Made by a program: the position numbers and the translations under genes. Under the pieces are notes generated by a model. The model saw only the letters and a list, made by a program, of their open reading frames with translations, made no database searches and was not told where the DNA came from. A stretch of DNA of 64,000 nucleotides from Icerya purchasi (lineage: Eukaryota; Arthropoda; Insecta; Hemiptera; Monophlebidae): the NCBI GenBank assembly GCA_039619475.1, contig CM077115.1, positions 442,898,792 through 442,962,791 on the forward strand, written 5' to 3'. Positions 29,301 through 42,914 of the stretch are shown one piece after another (the first letter of the stretch is position 1; every line of letters starts with the position of its first letter).

Positions 29301-32300
29301 GTGGGTGAGGTTTTTTTTTAGTTGACTTACATATGATTTAGTTATTGTCAATAGCAATGTGTTTTCTGAGTTTAATAAAGAAAAAAAAAAAAACGACATA
29401 TCTATAGCTTTTTAGTTTCCTATGCAATTAGTTATATTCACACTTATAAAACGGCGCTCTTATTCCGTTGCCACCTAACACAAGCAGTCCTAGTCTTTGG
29501 TATTAAATTTCTTATCTTCAGGGGTATAGGATATACATAATCTGAGATTGCCCAGTCTGAATTACATTAGCTGTCGTACAAGCGTTCTGAATATCTTGTG
29601 TAATAGCCTGAACCGTTGTATCAATGTCATCAGGAATTTTTAAGCTTATATTTAAGTATATTGTTTGGTTTACCTCTTTGGAGAATATTTCCCAGTTAGT
29701 TTTTGTATTTATTAGTCTTTGGGGGCGTTCTGTGAGTATTGGTTTTGTACCAAAACGTGCAAAATAACTGGAGTATGATCAGAATTTAGGCGCGGAAGCA
29801 TTTTGCAGTCAACATGTAAATGATCCAATCTTTTTGTTATAATAAAATCCAGAACTCTTGGTAATCTATTCGCATGCATAGGCCAGTTACTGTTGGTTCT
29901 ACAGGAGCGACTATGCGTAGATTATTATAAGTAATTACCTTTTGGTAACATAATTCCTCTACGATCGTTTTTATAGCAATTCCAACTTGTGTTTTTAACA
30001 TTAAAGTCGCCTCCTATAATAACTTTAGCATTAAGACCTAGCAATATATCCGTGATTTTTTCTTTATGTAAGATGGCCCTAGGATGACAACAATATATCG
30101 CCGCGACTGAGCAATCAAAATCACTAGTTTTTGAATTAATTGCTACAAGTTGATAAGCAAAGATGCTTTCGGCATGAACTGAAAAATGTTTTATATTGAA
30201 CCGTATTAGTAAAGCTACTCCTTCGTGAGCTTTGGCGTCTGGATGTGACACTCCATAAACAAGTAAAGACTTTAACATTTTAATTTACATCGTACACTCA
30301 GTACGTTTCACTTATTAATGCGATATCTATCCTATACTGATGTAGAACTAATTTCCAATTCGTTCATTTTGGATCTAAATGCATTAGCGTTCCACATCAT
30401 AATTGCATTGCTAAAGTTATATTTGTTACATTTATCCGACTCATTAAGTTAACCTATCTGGTAGTTTGTTCGAAATACTGAAAAGCGGATTTATTAGTAA
30501 CTTGAAATCATTCATTACTTTGTCTAACACACTGACCATGCTTGTGGAAAGTTGTTCAAATAACTTAATGCTACTCTGGTTTCTATGCCAGAACTACTAC
30601 ATATTTTCATAATTTAGGTTGCAATTTGCAGTATTGCCATTATTTCTTCGCTCATTAAACCATAGGTTAACTTATCCTACATTTTTATCCAGAGCTGGGA
30701 AATTTTACTGATTAAAGTGAAAACAACCGTTCGCTCGCGTATTTGGACATTCTGCTTTTTTCTTTAAGCCGGGTGTTCTCCCTGGCAAAGTGCACATATC
30801 GGTTTAACGTTATCCTTTTTGTCGCAGTTTCTAGTATTGTGCCTATTGTCGCATTTAACGCAGCGGAAGGGTAGATTACAGTAGTTTTGTGAGTGGCCGT
30901 ATAGTTATCAAGCCTCTTTCGAATTTCTTGAACTTCAACTTTTGCATACATTAAATTAATAAGCAGGAATTTGTCATAATTTTTAGGAGGAGGGTTTACG
31001 TTACCATAATAAGTAATTGCTGTTTGGTTTTTAGGTGTATCTCACGTTAACAACATTCCGAACACTGAACCGCTTGTTTTCGATGTCGTGTTTTAATTTC
31101 TGTTAAATCCGTAAATGGATGCAGTACTCTAAATGGGTTTTATTCTGCTAATTAATATGTATAAAAGAAGTAGTTTTTACTTTGTAGCAGATGTACAACT
31201 CTCCACACAGTCTGGAACTATGGTTACTCCTGTTACGGTTGATTTCAACATAAATTTAATATCCGTATTGGTTGCTAAATCATTGCACAAAATATTAATA
31301 TCTTTAATATTCTCAACTAAAATGGGAGGGATAATTTTTTGTTTGGACGCCTAGTTTTCAACATTTTTAGTATACGAAATAGATTTATTAGTGTCACGAT
31401 TTGCACTAGCGGCATTACTATGTTGTTACTATTGTTACTTTTATTAGAGTATTTATTCTCATCAAGGACTTTAGTGCTGTTATCTACCTGCGTTTCGGTA
31501 TTCTTTTCTTCTCCATTTTCGTCTTCCACTGATAAGAAGTCAAAAATAATACGTTTAACAAATGTTTTGAGGATGAATCGGAAGAGTTAGAAGTATAATA
31601 TTTTCTTCTCTTTTTGCCTTTTACCATCATTTATTATTGTCAAAAAAAGCTAAATGGATCGGGTTAATTTTACTTTCATTACGCGGATGTTTTTGTTCCG
31701 GACTGTTGACAAAGCACTGATCGGCGCTATCGGATCGATTGGGTTGGCTAGCCATGTCACTATTGGTGATGGTAGTGGTGATTATATTTTGTTTAACGGA
31801 GTTGTTGCGAGTAACGACTTGACGCTGAACCGGAGACGGCACTGGCATTTCAACAGTCCCAAACAGTGTAACTATAGCTATACGACACACTATGGATAGC
31901 CGTGACGCCAGAGGCCGGAATAAATATTTACCCTCGCTGAGAAATTAGTACAACGATAATACAATTATAAATTAGACGATGTAAATATAAAATACGGAAA
32001 GATCTTACCCGAGATCAGTAATCCGAGCACCGAAAACACACATCATACGACTTTGGGCATTAAATGTATTTATCTTATAGCGTAATGTTACTTGCAGTTG
32101 CTTATAAATTTTTTTTCTTTTTTTTCTAGCATATACGTATCGGCGAAAACGCGGTCTATGGAAAATGGTAAACAGGTTCAAACAAATTGTACCATTCCGC
32201 CGACTGTGCCTGGTAAAGAATGGTTAAACGATGTAAAATGGGAAAAAATTCAAGAAAATAATAAATGGTTTTTAAAACTGTCTAAGCTTCGAATACCTGA

Positions 32301-35300
32301 ACGAAATGGAACTATTTGTTGCTGCAGGTAAACGATACATATAGAAATATAGGAATGCTTTTTTTTATGCAGAAATGAAGTATGTAAAAATAATTATTTT
32401 TATGAGCAATTTATTATTGCATTAAATAATTTCATGTTTTTTGTTTTATTCGCAATAAACTTTCGACCTCAACCGCTATATTGAATAATAATAATACCGA
32501 ATTGTATATAATTGAAATTTTTTATGAACATTAATCAATGGGAACAAACTGTTTTTCAAAAAAAAACAAAAAAAAAACATAAAAAATAGAATAAATATAT
32601 TATAATTTTGCATTAAGATTATTTATATTGTTTACTAAAAATTCGTATTATTATTTTTTTTTTAATTTCGAAATTTTAGGAGGGGAGGGTTATACTAGAT
32701 TTTTATCAAAACTTGACATCATACTACACGCAGAAGAAATGGTGTTTATAACAGAAAATATTATACGAGTATGAATATTAAGTAATAAGGTTTACTTCAT
32801 ATTGATACTTCAAGTAGTTTAGAAAACACAACAATTTGGAATATAACCAATTACTAGCGATAGAAGGAGACGACGATATCGCTTTAAACCGTACTAACGG
32901 TGCAAGAAGACATATCTCTGTCAAACAGTTTATATCGCACCCCAAAAAAGTAGAAAACTTATAGATTTAAGTTTTTTGGGGGTGGGGGGTGGGGGTGGAA
33001 GGGAAGAAATAAGAAAGGAAGCTTTGACCCCCTCATCGCTTTTGGAACCATCCGTAAAGAGGACAGACGAAGAAGGAAATAGAGACCTCAAAGCTCCGTT
33101 GTACTCGCTTAAAGTGATAGAAGGTGAATATTTAGTATGAAAAGGAAGGAAAAACAAATTAGAAGGATATAAAAAAATCTATAAAGCTAAATGTAAAGAA
33201 CGGAAGTTTATGATATATGTAAGATAAATGACGAATAAGAAGCAAGGCGTTAAGAGACATGAGAAAGAATAGAAATCTTCAGGGGATAAAACCGCCAATT
33301 GGCCAGGATGTAGGAATAAGCAGAAACTAATTTAGAAGACTTAATAGGAAGACGTTTTATGAGGAAGCAATCCCCAAGAAAGCATCTGCGAATGTGTAAA
33401 GGATGAATGTTGGCTTCTGAAAGTACTGCAGGAATGGGAGAGGATTTCAGAACACCGAGGCAAAGACGAAGACATGAATTTTGGACTTTATCGAGTTTGG
33501 AAAGAAGATGTTTAGGAGCGCTGCCATAAATGAACGAACAGTGATCAAGTTTAGAACTAGTAGTAGATTTATATAGAATGAGAAGAACACTAGGGTCGCC
33601 ACCCCATTTGTGTGGAGAAAGAGCCTTTAATAAATTAGTTCTCTTAAGACAGGAAGTATATAGGTAGGAAATATGTTCGCGAAAGGATAAACGACTGTCT
33701 AGGAAAAAGCCAAGATAGCAGAAGGACCTAACTAATGGAATAGATAAGTTGTTCAAAGAGACATTAATTAAGGAAGTATTATAGGGATATATTTAAGTTC
33801 TCGTGTGGTTATTTTATGTTACAAGAGAGAACATAATTTTTATTTTATTGCGAAGTGGATTTTTTTTTTCTTTTTTTTTTTGGTTTGAGTGATTTATTAA
33901 TATGTTCTCTTTCCGAATTGGTTTCTACGTTATATTATATATAAAGCGTAGCCACCCAACCGGTAAACAGAAAAAATCAAAGGTAGGCCAGGATTTTTTT
34001 GTCAAACCGAGGAAAAAAGTAAAAGTAGCCAAACGATAGTTTCTTTTTAAAAAAAATGTGTATATTTGAAGCGAAAAATGAATGCATTTTTTGATGTACT
34101 TTACTCAATAATAAATTACGAAATTCTTTTTTATTTGTATAATATATGCTGCGTTGGTCAAATATTATCAAAAACGATGTAAAAAAAATTACATTCTTCT
34201 TTTACAATTTGCCTCTAATTTTTTATTAAAAGACTTTTTCTACGATGGCAGGTCTATTTTCATAAGTAATATTTATATTTATTTTTTTTTCCTACCCCGG
34301 GGCACGCCAAATATTTATACTGCCAGTATATTTTAGTTAACATTTTAACGGAACGTATAAACATTTTTTTTATTACGCATTTAAGTTTATTTTTGGATTG
34401 CTGAACCCTCTCGGTAAGACTTTTGAAGAGGTCTGAGCTCCATAAATCACTTAAAGTCATACAAACGTAAATATCAGATGTTTTTTTTTTTTTTAACTGC
34501 GTGCAATCTGTTGAAAGTAGTAGAACAATAAGCGGCAATGTTAAGAAGCTGTGCAATACGAAATTCATGAAACGCTTCCCAGTGATCGCATTCCTTGTTG
34601 ATATGAATATTTAATTAATTATATTCGATAGTTTTAGTCTTCTGAATTGGATGCCGGTCTTCAACGAGAATGTGTGCCAATTGATTACTGCGATTCCGTA
34701 ACCGTTCTACGTATCGTAGTTTGACTACCTCAGAGCCTGATCTTTAATCGTTGCTAGGTGTAAATCTTCGCGTATCTCGTCGTTGCGTACATACCATGGC
34801 GCATCGGTTATCGATCGTAGGATCTCCGATTGAACTTGTTGCATGATCGCTATATTTGATTTACTTGTGGTTCCCCAAAGAGACATTCCGTAAGACCATA
34901 TAGGTTTTAAGAAAGCTTTGTACAGTAAGTCTTAACTCACACGGACCACTTTTCGACCGACAAAAAAAATATAGGTCGAAAAGTGGTCCGTGTGAGTTAA
35001 GCTTAATACTTTATTTTTCAGCGATAGCATTGACTTTTTACCAAGTAACTAATAACAATTGCGAAATTTAAGATTTATTTGTTTTAGCAACTGTAAGATT
35101 TTTCCATGTAACACTTTGATCCAGAGATGTAAGCCGAGATATTTTACATAAAGTTAGAATTGTGTTTCCATTTAATGTTATTACTGGACTGCTGTCCACT
35201 TTCTTCAAAGGAAATGTAACCTGTCTACATTTAGATTCGTTAACTTTAATTTTCCAAGATTTATACCATTTTTCCAAAACGTTTAAGTGATATTGTAGCT

Positions 35301-38300
35301 GTTTTGATGTTGATATGACGTCACAGTGCGTAGAGAGTATCGCTGTCATTTGCAAACATAGCTGTTGATGTGTTGGTGTTTTCGGGAAAATCTTATGTAT
35401 ATATATCTGGTATAGCATAAGTTCAAGCACACTGCCCCGTGGAATTCCTGAACTGGTAGAGAATGAATTAAATGTTAAATACATTTTATAACTCAAAACT
35501 GTTTAAATGAAAACGGATGGGTAAATTAGCCGGTTGTAAGCTTCATTATTAACTTCAGTAATAATAAAGTAAGATTTCTTGAATTAGTTAGCAGTCATTA
35601 TAACGCCAAAATATTTAAAATGTGGGTAAAACAAATTCAAAAAATGTTTGAAATTTAATTTTCAATTTTTTTGTTTCTACTGATATTTTATTCACCTTCG
35701 CTTCGATTTGTTTGGATTGTTATTATACAAGTGGAAAAACGTTCGTGTTAAATTTTGGAAAATTATATTTGAGTGATTACCATGATATGTGTATGTCATA
35801 GTAATAATATTTTTTTTCTTTTAGAATTTTTATAATTAAACTGAATAATGAACAAGTATTAGCTGATTTACCTTCTCCCGGAGATACTACTATATCATCA
35901 TATTATTACGTTCATAATTATTTGAAACATGGAGCGTACCTTGCAGATATTTTTGATAAGTAAGTTGCATTTATGGATTACAATTTTTCACGCGGTGTAT
36001 TTTCGATTATTTATTATACGGATTATGTGATTATTTTTTTTTATTAAAACATGTTGATTAAATTATAGCAGTTGAAATGTCATTAACATTCGTTGTACAA
36101 GAAATTAAATGTGCAAATTTTGAAAACAGAAAAAAAGAAAAACAAGCAGGAAAGGCGTCAATCAAGTTTTCTACTGCCCGTTCTTCTTAAACGACTCGAA
36201 AATAGCCGCTTAAATGCTCGATACCATTGACGGCATTGCTGTATTGTCAGTAGTTTGGCTTTTCGGTTAATGTTCTATCATCAACTCCACAGAATTTTTG
36301 TGTGTTGTACTCGCGTTTTAGCATGGCTGACACGAAGGATCGCTTTATAAGCTTAACTGATAACTAGCTGGCAGCTTTTACCGACAATTACAATCGCACT
36401 TAAGGCGTTATACTACCTTGACATCCTGAAAAATGAACCTTTTTTGGCGAATTTTTTTATCGAAAACTACTCAATGGATTTAATTAAAATTTTCAGGTTT
36501 TATTTTACATGTCTTAAGAGAAAAAAATCGGTGTACACTGTAGCAAATTCCATATACCACTTAGAACGAAAAAAAAAAAACTCAATAATTTAAATTAGTC
36601 TTTCTTTGAAAGTACCAAGGGCTTTTAATTTTTTTCAAAAATTCACCAATTGACAGCAGTTTGATTATTTTTTTATTATTTTTGGAAAAAAATCCACCTT
36701 AAATTGTTTATTGCAAGCGTAATTATTTGTTAGTCTTAAAAATCCTCGGTCCTTCCATAGATAATCTATCTGGGAAAATACAGTTAAAATTTGAAGTCAA
36801 TATTGAACGAGCTATGATGTACGCCAATTTAAAGAAAATGTAGTTTCGAGAAAAACGCATTTAAAGTTTAAAAAAGCGTTTACTATATAAAAAATCCAAA
36901 ATATTTTAGCTTTACTCTACAATTCCAGTACCATATAACTGCCCTTCCAAGCACATCTTTTTCTTCTAAGCGCCGTAAGGTTTTTCTGTGCGCTTCTCTG
37001 ATAGTGCGATGTTGAGCGCTTGGCGACTGTATTTCAACGTTGATCGACTTCCACGGTATAGTTAAATAATTCCGAGTTAATCTTGAGCTGAAGTGTGTTC
37101 ATAATATCTGACAATCCTCAGAATCCATCATTGTACGAGGGTGGTTCAAATATAAACCGGAATTTTTAAATAAACGCGCGAAAAATTTATTGTGGAAAAA
37201 GTGGTTGCACTGGCAGTTAGACCGGTTTGTTACGAAGCGTCTAGAGCAATTAGAACCGCGTAACCTCACTTTTTAGTGTAGTTAGAGCCATGAGTGAAAA
37301 AGAAGTACCAGTGTCTGTTGCGCAACGCATCATTATTCGTTTTTTAGTCAAAGACGACGTAAAATCCGTGGAAATTTACCGAAAATTGCGCGAACAGTTC
37401 GGGGATGAGTGTCTCTCCAAAACTCAAGTGTACGAGTGGTGTTCCGCGTTTTGAAAAGGACGTGAAGTGGTGTTAAACATAGCACATGCGCGGCGCCCAA
37501 AAACCAGCATTACAGATGAACACGTCAAAGCCATCGAACAACTCATTTTGGCTGACCGACGCGTCCGTGTACGCGATATGACCGACGAATTGGGCATCAG
37601 CATAGGTTGTATTGAGACAATAATTCATGATCGGCTAGGTTATCGCAAAATTGCAGCCAGATGGGTGCCAAGACTTCTGAATTTTGAACAGAAATTCACC
37701 GCTCGGCTCACGATGGAGACATTGGCCGAATTGGGCTGGGAAACACTTGAACATCCTCCTTACAGTCCAGATTTGTCGCCTTGTGATTATTATTTGTTTG
37801 GCCCGTTGAAAGAAGCACTTGGTGGACAACGTTTCGACAGCAACGATGAGGTGGAATCGTTCGTGCGCAAATGGCTATGTGACAAGCCGCGAGATTTTTA
37901 CGAAAAAGGAATAAAAAAATTGCCGGAGAGGTGGAAAAAGTGCGTAGCGTGCGAGGGGGGTTATCTCGAAAAATTGTAAAAAATATGAGCCCTGTAAGTA
38001 TAACCACCCTCGTATGATATTACTGCGATGTTAGCTGCAATATGGACATTTTTGCCGCTATTGACCAGACAACGGCATTCAAACTTTTGTTGGCGTTCTG
38101 ACTAAATCCTCCGAGGTAATGGGAGAGAAGATCTTCTTTCGTTAGATCTTCATAAATTTTTTGAACGGCATTGAATACCTTTATAGACACGTAACTGGTT
38201 TATGAGTGTATACGTCAGGAGTATACGAGGCTTTTGCTTTTTGCCAAGAGCACCAAGAAACCTCTCCGACGGGACATCTGTTGTACTGAGGTTTTCGTCT

Positions 38301-41300
38301 GTTAAAATTTCGTGATACAGAGTAGTATAATTTCTTTTTCCATATTCTCCACAAAATCAGTATTTCGACGTTTAGCCAGTTCGTAATATGTACTCAGCTC
38401 GTCAATTTTTATGCCTCCTTTTTTATCGCTGCCTTTTCTTTTCATTCGTATCGCTCGATTCCGAGCGTCGTGACTACCTATTTGTACATTCTAGTTGTAC
38501 AGAATAGGCAGCGCTCATGGCAATTGCTGTACGCAACGCGGTGTACACGTGCAAGACCACACTCGGAACTGATTGCAGTCGCTTGTTATCACACTACAAG
38601 TGCAATCCCGCGTGTGTCTGCTGTGTGTACTAAACTAGCGAGCATATGATGGTATACGTGGTGGTTTTCCATTGCCTTCCACGTGATTATTAATAAAGTA
38701 TTTTAATTTATTCTTGTAATAAGTTCTGTTGTCACCCGGGATCAAACGCGTGACCTCCGTAACGGAAGTCAAGCGCTCTAGCAACAAGGCTATCGCGACG
38801 ACTTTTGTCGCTGCACTAATGTAAAAAAAAAAAAAAATGCTATAAAAACATTAAAATAAACCAGATGAGTGTACGTAACTCTGAGTTGCACGAGGTACTT
38901 TTGCTACGTATTTATCATCGGTCTAACAGTTATTATAGCGTCCCATGGCTACTCTAAGATTTATTACCGCCATCTGTGTGTACGAGTGACGTTCAATAAG
39001 TAACGAAGGTAGAGGGGGGAAATACGAACACAATGCCGTTTGCCGCGTTTTGATCTGATCAGTAGAACGTCGGTACGCACGTGTTTTAACATGCCAGTAA
39101 ACGTTTCCAATCTGGCGAGGCATTGTCATCAAATTTCTGGTAGTTGAAGGAGTTTTCGGCGCAGAAATTTATCGCTGACTGTGCGTAGCATACGGTGCAA
39201 ATAACGTTATGACTCGTAATTGTGTGCACGAACGGGACCATCAGAGCTGTAGTACACTTACAAAATCACGCTTAATTGTCTTCTTTATCTGTGCTATACC
39301 GCTGATAACAATTGTACAGAATATTTGCCGCGACAAACTACACGAACGCGCGAACAGTGTACAACCAACCGAACTTCAGTTTGTTGGGTTTACAAGCGGA
39401 TTAAGATTTGTATAAGCTCATAAAATTCTAGTAACCAGGAAATCAAGAACGTTTAAATTGGAAAAACTGAGAAAAAGAGTGAATTCAAAAGTTAAAAATT
39501 TGAATTAAAAAGCAAAGTAGTCTTAATGAACTCTGAATATAAATTGTAGTAGGGATGTTACGAATGTTATATTTTCGATATTCGCGAATGCGAATTCGAA
39601 TGTTTGGGAAAGTCATTAAAACAGATTATTTTATATAATCATTTTTATTAGTAATTACATGAATACGGTACTGTACTCGAAACATAGAAAAGATCTATAT
39701 ACTCTATAGAATCAATATATTATATAGTTTTGTTTTAATAATCAAATTTTAAAAGTGGCAAATTATATTTTATAAATAGTAATTTAGCTGCCTTTTCTCC
39801 CATGAGGCGATTTCTGAGTGGCTTGTATATAAGGCCGGCTGGAATAAATAATTGCTCACTCGGAGGAGCGCTGAGATACTTGCGAGCAAGATCTGACAAC
39901 TTGTGTCGTATTTCAATTTAGTTTTCCACCACTCCAGAGGATTTTCATCGAGAGACGTTCGTTTTTCTTTGAAATGCGCCTTCAATTGTGCTTTAATTTC
40001 ATGTTCTTGTGTGTCTCCGCTACCCCCAGATTCTAAATCGTAGCCTTCGTTTTCGCTTGAGGACTCCGGAATTCCGGCTAGATTGCTAATGAGACTTTTA
40101 GCAGAACAATCAGAACTTGTTGAGGGCTCATTGATATTCCTCGGCCTTTTAATACCAGACACCGAACCTGAAGAATCTCGATTTCGATTAGACAGTTTTA
40201 ATGCGAGTGCAACAACATCAGCATTTACTCTGTCTTTTGCAATATCATTAAAGAATTTATGCTTGTGTACCGTGCATCGAAAAGCGTCGAAATTCTAAAT
40301 AAGGAATTCGTAAGAATATGTAGCGACTTGCACATTCTCAAAATATTCGCATCGTTTGATGCGAATATTAAAAATAATGCGAATTATTCGCATACGCGAA
40401 TGGGAACATTCGTAACATTGCTAAATTATAGTAATCGTTTAATAAATTTTTTATAATTGTTATTTAATGTTTCGTATTGCTGTTTGTGATTTTTTAGCAA
40501 TTTTCTGAATGAGAACATTATTCTTGGCGACGAGAAAAGTATCGCTAAGGAAAATAATTTGCGATGCAACAAATGTCCAGTTTCAACGCCTGCAATACAC
40601 GACGTTCTGATGGAACCATTTTTTGATCGCTCATTTTTGACTTCTTCGCTTGCAAATACCTATTCTACAGCATTAGAATCGAACAAAATACGAGATTCCT
40701 CCAGTAAAAGACTTGCACCATATTCCTCCGATAGGGAACAGTTCTTTAGCGCTAAATTGACCGAAATACTGGCAAATTCCACGCACGATGGCCTATTGGA
40801 TGAGAATAGTAACTATACCGGATTTTTACAATTTATAGGTGAGTCGATTTTATGATTGAAATTAATTGAAAAGTGGCAACAAATTGTTTTAAATTGTTGC
40901 TTTTATAAACTTACGTAGTTATGTATCGCGAGGTAATATTTGAATTGTTTTCCTCGGAATAAACTTAGAAAGATTTTTCGTTTAAATATGAAAACCAATT
41001 CTATGTTGCTTGTACGGGAGGGGATGACTGTGGCGCTCTATTGAAGTCGAAATGTTATATGATTTTTATAGTAAGCTTCCTTAAACGTTTCATATACAAT
41101 AAAACGGAAAATTCTATAAAATATGTATTCGTTATCTGCTTCTGAAGCGCACACAATGTGTTGACAAAGAAGAATCGTAGAGAGATGTCTACGATCGCGC
41201 TTTATCACGCGACTCTTGGTCGTTAAACCAAGTCTGATATGACACCTGATTATAATTCGTCATATAGAAATGTCGAAGTACACATTTATATTAGATCTCA

Positions 41301-41476
41301 TAATTATACATTGCTTTTGATTTATTCTTCAAAAATTCGTATGTAGCAATCTTCGTATTTTTTTCATTCGTTTCCAGTAATTAAAATCTTTTTTTTTTTT
41401 AAACTCGTAAATAAGTAAGCTAATGTTTTTATTTATTTATATACTCGTACATACATACATGCATATATATATATAC

Positions 41477-41529
<53 letters not shown>

Positions 41530-42875
41530 AAAATGAATCCCTATATCCCTTGGTCACGCTATAACTTCCGAACGATTGTACGGAAAAGTTTTTAAAGTGT
41601 CATAATATGAAAAGTGAGTGAGAGAGTGTATGTATATGTGTGAGGTAGAAGGATATATTCTCCGACGCATATCACACCGATCGTAAAAAAGTAACGAAGA
41701 TGAGTCTGGCTATAGATGAACAATTAATATAGTGAACAAAAAAACTGTCGTCTAAAAGACGAGATCCTTTTTTCTTCATTGTACATATGCAGGCACGATA
41801 CACATTGTCCTTTGCCGTCATCACCGTTTGCACAAAGCGGTTAAAGATCGTCACCTATGCAAAAAAACGACTATTGTACCCCAACCTTGAAGAGTCATAA
41901 ATAATCTATATATATAAAACAAAAGTTGGGATAGCTACACCACTTATAACTCAAGAACGGCTGGACCGATTTTTATGATCTTTGATTTGTTGGATTTTTC
42001 TCCGCTCTGAATAGCAGAATACGAAATTTAAAACAATATTTATGAAGAAAATTCATTTTTTTTTTGTTGTTTTTGGCCCAAAAGGGGGATTTAAATAATT
42101 GTTTAATCACAATTTTTGGATTTTATGAAAAGGTTTCTGTGTTTTGTTTTATACTTGGAATTTCGCTTGTAAAGGGTTATCTGGTGATGAGTTATGAATT
42201 TTTCAAGGGTGATTTTTCGTTTTAAATTTCATATCATATATTCCAGAAGGTTTCTTGCCGCCCAGGGTAATCGCTCAGCTTAAAGTTGTAAATTGTCATA
42301 GATAGAAGTTTAATTGTAATTTATGATCCAATTATGATAAGTCAAACCGTTTCCGAGCTCTATTGTGTAATTGAATATTTTTGTCGTTTTTGAACCATCT
42401 TATTCAGATTATTCCGTACTCTTTACATGTGTACGGAATCCTAAAAATCGGTATAAATTTACTATAAGAAATTAAATTATTTTAGAAACACGTTGTTTTT
42501 TCGTGTATAGCCCATCATCAACTAACAGCACAGAGTACACACTCTATTTAATAAAGTATATAAATTAAGTGTGTATTCTGTGTTGTTAGCTGATGATATA
42601 ACCCGAAAAAACATGTTTCCAAAGTAATTTATTTTAATTTTTTAAAGTAAATTTATACTGATTTTTGTTTTTGAGGGAAATAATGCCTTGCTGCTACGTG
42701 AATTACATTCATTTTAATGTAATTAAAATACTTTTGATTTTGATTTTTGTACATTTATTGAACTTAATTCATTCGGAGTATTAATTTTATCTTAATAAAA
42801 AACTGAATTTAATTCATCTAATAAGTTAACACATTCATTGATTCTAAGGCGGTACGAAGTTCGCCGGGTCAGCTA

Positions 42876-42914
<39 letters not shown>

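Larger units (their letters stand above)
28300..32040 (-). mobile_element. Jockey-type LINE with gag and pol relics
   Basis: About 3.7 kb on the - strand, filling nearly all the intron between exons 27852 and 32130. From its 5' side near 32040: a gag-like ORF1 relic with zinc knuckles, a pol endonuclease, a linker (TNWEIFSKEVNQTI) and an RT ending shortly after the FADD box. The thumb and 3' UTR are absent, so the element is 3' truncated. Frameshifts are scattered throughout. Combined gag knuckles and RT motifs identify the Jockey clade. Confidence 0.8.
36404..38480 (-). mobile_element. Kolobok-like DNA transposon relic, split by a mariner
   Basis: The left end at 36404 follows TTAA and reads ggcgttatactaccttgaca, resembling the end of the element at 47903. 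On the - strand, right of the mariner insert, a relic encodes KKGGIKIDELSTYYELAKRR, VQKIYEDLTKEDLLSHYLGG and FSQNANKSLNAVVWSIA. This aligns with LSSDNLLTRCLGGFTQNSNE...NSHVWSM of the other copy. Left of the insert comes LEGQLYGTGIVE (about 36930), a C-terminal block also seen in the other copy. The right end is not defined and may be cut by the SINE. Confidence 0.55.

Noticed and set aside
36940..37134. Extra Ptp69D exon in the intron before 40498
   Set aside because: The coding-like signal is on the - strand and belongs to the Kolobok-like relic; flanking exon phases join without it.
37635..38007. Minus-strand frames across mariner copies 1 and 3
   Set aside because: They lie opposite the transposase and recur only because the copies are near-identical.
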